Assembly (NCBI GenBank): GCA_012522505.1
Contig: JAAYKJ010000215.1
Location: 1-64,000 of the forward strand
DNA from: Clostridiaceae bacterium
GTDB lineage: Bacteria; Bacillota; Clostridia; DSM-8532
DNA length: 64,000 nucleotides
Reading direction: 5' to 3'
The translations under genes were made by a program, and so were the position numbers. Every line of letters starts with the position of its first letter. Within the stretch, counting starts at the first letter, position 1. The notes beneath the pieces were generated by a model that had not been told where the DNA came from, ran no database searches, and worked only from the letters and a program-made list of their open reading frames with translations. Positions 62,373 through 64,000 of the stretch are shown here, one piece after another.

Positions 62373-64000
62373 TTATCCAAAAAAGTCGAACTCATCCACT
62401 GCAAACGCGATATCAATCTGGAACTCCTCACGCTGCGGCAGTTGCGCCCCCGTTTCATCCGCGATGACAAGGTAGTAGGTTTCGGTGTTGCTGTATTTGA
62501 GGGATTTCAAATTGAAGCTGCAGCGAAACACCCGCTCCTGCCCATTATCACTGGTTTTGTCTGCAATGATTTTTTGGACATCGCTGATCTGTTTGCCGTT
62601 TTTGTCTGTGAAGTATAGCAAGTAAACAACTTCTTTACGATTATATCCGACTGGCTCCTTCTGATAGAAATTCAGCGAAAAAATCATATTACTGATTTTT
62701 CGACCCGCTGAGAGGAGGCTAACGGTTACTGGTTTCTTCTCGTATTTAAGTTTGTTTTGCCGATATTCCTTTGAATTGATACGAAGATGATGGTATTCGA
62801 TCACTGGAACCACCATCTCCTGCAGGCTGATGCCTCCATGCACAAAATTCAATCCTCCACCGCTCATCTTTATGCGGACATTCTCCCTCGGCGCATAGGC
62901 TTCAAATTCAGTCATATCGTGTAAAAACTTCACGGGCAGCAGGTAATCAGGCTTGGCACCGCGCTCCATTATAGCATACCTTCTGCCATACTCCACTTCC
63001 TGTCCCTTAAAGCTTTCCCTCCCCAACTTGGCATCCTCGTTAAGGGGGCTGTAAGTATATAGGAAGCCGTGATCGGCTGTGATGATGAAGTTAACGCCGC
63101 CAAACTCGTTGACAATGATGCGCACCAGGTTCTTGATTTCAGCAATGGCGGCATCACATGCGGAGAACACCAGATTATCGGATATATGGCTGGCTGCATC
63201 GATAGTGTCATGATAAATGTAGACTACCTCCTGGCCTTTAACCAAGCCACTGCGTTCATCACGTTTCATTCCTATCAGATTTTTATACTGTAAGACAACA
63301 CTCTTGGGGTTTCCCTTTTTCAGAATGTTTTCTCTGTTGCTACTTTCTGTGGATTGTCCGTCCGCAAGTACAACCAGCCTGTCGTTTCTTTTTTCCACCG
63401 TCAGCAGTTCATGCGGAAGAAGTGCTGCCATACCAAATTTGGTAATGGTGGGAAAGACAGCTTCACAGATGCTCAGTTTCACCTTGCTCTGTGTTTCCCT
63501 TCGCAGTTGTTCAGTCAAAGATACGGCTACATCATACCGCAAAGCATCCGAAATGATGACAAACATTTTGGTGCCAGCAGTCTTTATTTTTTTTGCATAG
63601 AAATCCGTCTGATGCGGTATTGCCAGAATGCGGCCATATTGTTTCAAGTCATCGGCACAGGCGTTCGACCAGTTGCTGCCAAGACGGCCCAGGAACCAAT
63701 GCGAGTAAAGGCCTTCAACCTTTTCCATTACGTTGTTGAACAGATCGCTGAGTGAGGGATGGTATCCCCTTAAACTTTCAGCAAAGCAAAGATGAAACTT
63801 CCTGTAGCAGGTATCCATCCAGTAGTAGATTTCGGTATACTCCTTCCATACCTCCTTTGGCTCTACAGTGTGGAAACCATTGGCGTGTTCCCTATAGAAA
63901 TCCAACATACAGGCGACCTGTAAAATACCTTCATAGTAATTTCTGAAGTCTTCATACCATACGCAGGTACGGCGCTTATCCACTGCCTGAATGATGGTCT
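62373..64000 (-). CDS. pglZ: BREX system PglZ domain protein (type A-like), N-terminus beyond the window
   Basis: Frame stays open to the edge (...TIIQAVDKRRTCVWYEDFRNYYEGIL); alkaline-phosphatase-like VIISDALRYDVAVSL and FIITADHGFLYTYSPL; GGLNFVHGGISLQEMVVPVIEY. Confidence 0.85.
   Translation of the reverse strand, partial: TIIQAVDKRRTCVWYEDFRNYYEGILQVACMLDFYREHANGFHTVEPKEVWKEYTEIYYWMDTCYRKFHLCFAESLRGYHPSLSDLFNNVMEKVEGLYSHWFLGRLGSNWSNACADDLKQYGRILAIPHQTDFYAKKIKTAGTKMFVIISDALRYDVAVSLTEQLRRETQSKVKLSICEAVFPTITKFGMAALLPHELLTVEKRNDRLVVLADGQSTESSNRENILKKGNPKSVVLQYKNLIGMKRDERSGLVKGQEVVYIYHDTIDAASHISDNLVFSACDAAIAEIKNLVRIIVNEFGGVNFIITADHGFLYTYSPLNEDAKLGRESFKGQEVEYGRRYAIMERGAKPDYLLPVKFLHDMTEFEAYAPRENVRIKMSGGGLNFVHGGISLQEMVVPVIEYHHLRINSKEYRQNKLKYEKKPVTVSLLSAGRKISNMIFSLNFYQKEPVGYNRKEVVYLLYFTDKNGKQISDVQKIIADKTSDNGQERVFRCSFNLKSLKYSNTETYYLVIADETGAQLPQREEFQIDIAFAVDEFDFFG

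Noticed and set aside
7283-63983. Prophage or complete transposon
   Set aside because: No phage structural genes, transposases, IS-length terminal repeats or non-core integrase; XerD is the housekeeping recombinase.

Overview
This 64 kb window looks like low-GC Clostridia/Firmicutes chromosome. It is mostly densely packed housekeeping genes, nearly all on the minus strand; argG/argH and two tRNA genes are on plus. Recognisable core loci: nifJ/por (cut by the left edge), yhaM-like, HD-GYP, pgcA, ymdB-rny, a GGDEF-EAL protein, ftsK, tyrA-aroF, xerD, nudix-rnhA-proC, ruvCAB, argGH, cobO, pgsA, pfkA, dnaE, ytrHI, a U32 peptidase-O-methyltransferase-mltG block, typA, a transglutaminase/DUF58/MoxR operon, murD, dacF and tcdA. 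Four things stand out. (1) A dispersed, modular, hairpin-rich intergenic repeat family with 7 copies (about 45-185 bp, both orientations). Copies bracket a beta-helix gene and a CPBP protease gene, and one supplies the apparent N-terminus of the CPBP ORF. (2) Two tandem microprotein ORFs (34 and 39 aa) sharing an NSEVLFFI..FL.LF core, absent from the ORF track, followed by a run of hairpins. (3) A metal cassette of RIC/hemerythrin-like mini-protein, P-type ATPase with CPG in place of CPC, and a stand-alone HMA protein. (4) The 3' part of a BREX pglZ gene running off the right edge, with no brxL in the expected downstream position. All product calls are from reading the sequence; no database search was run.
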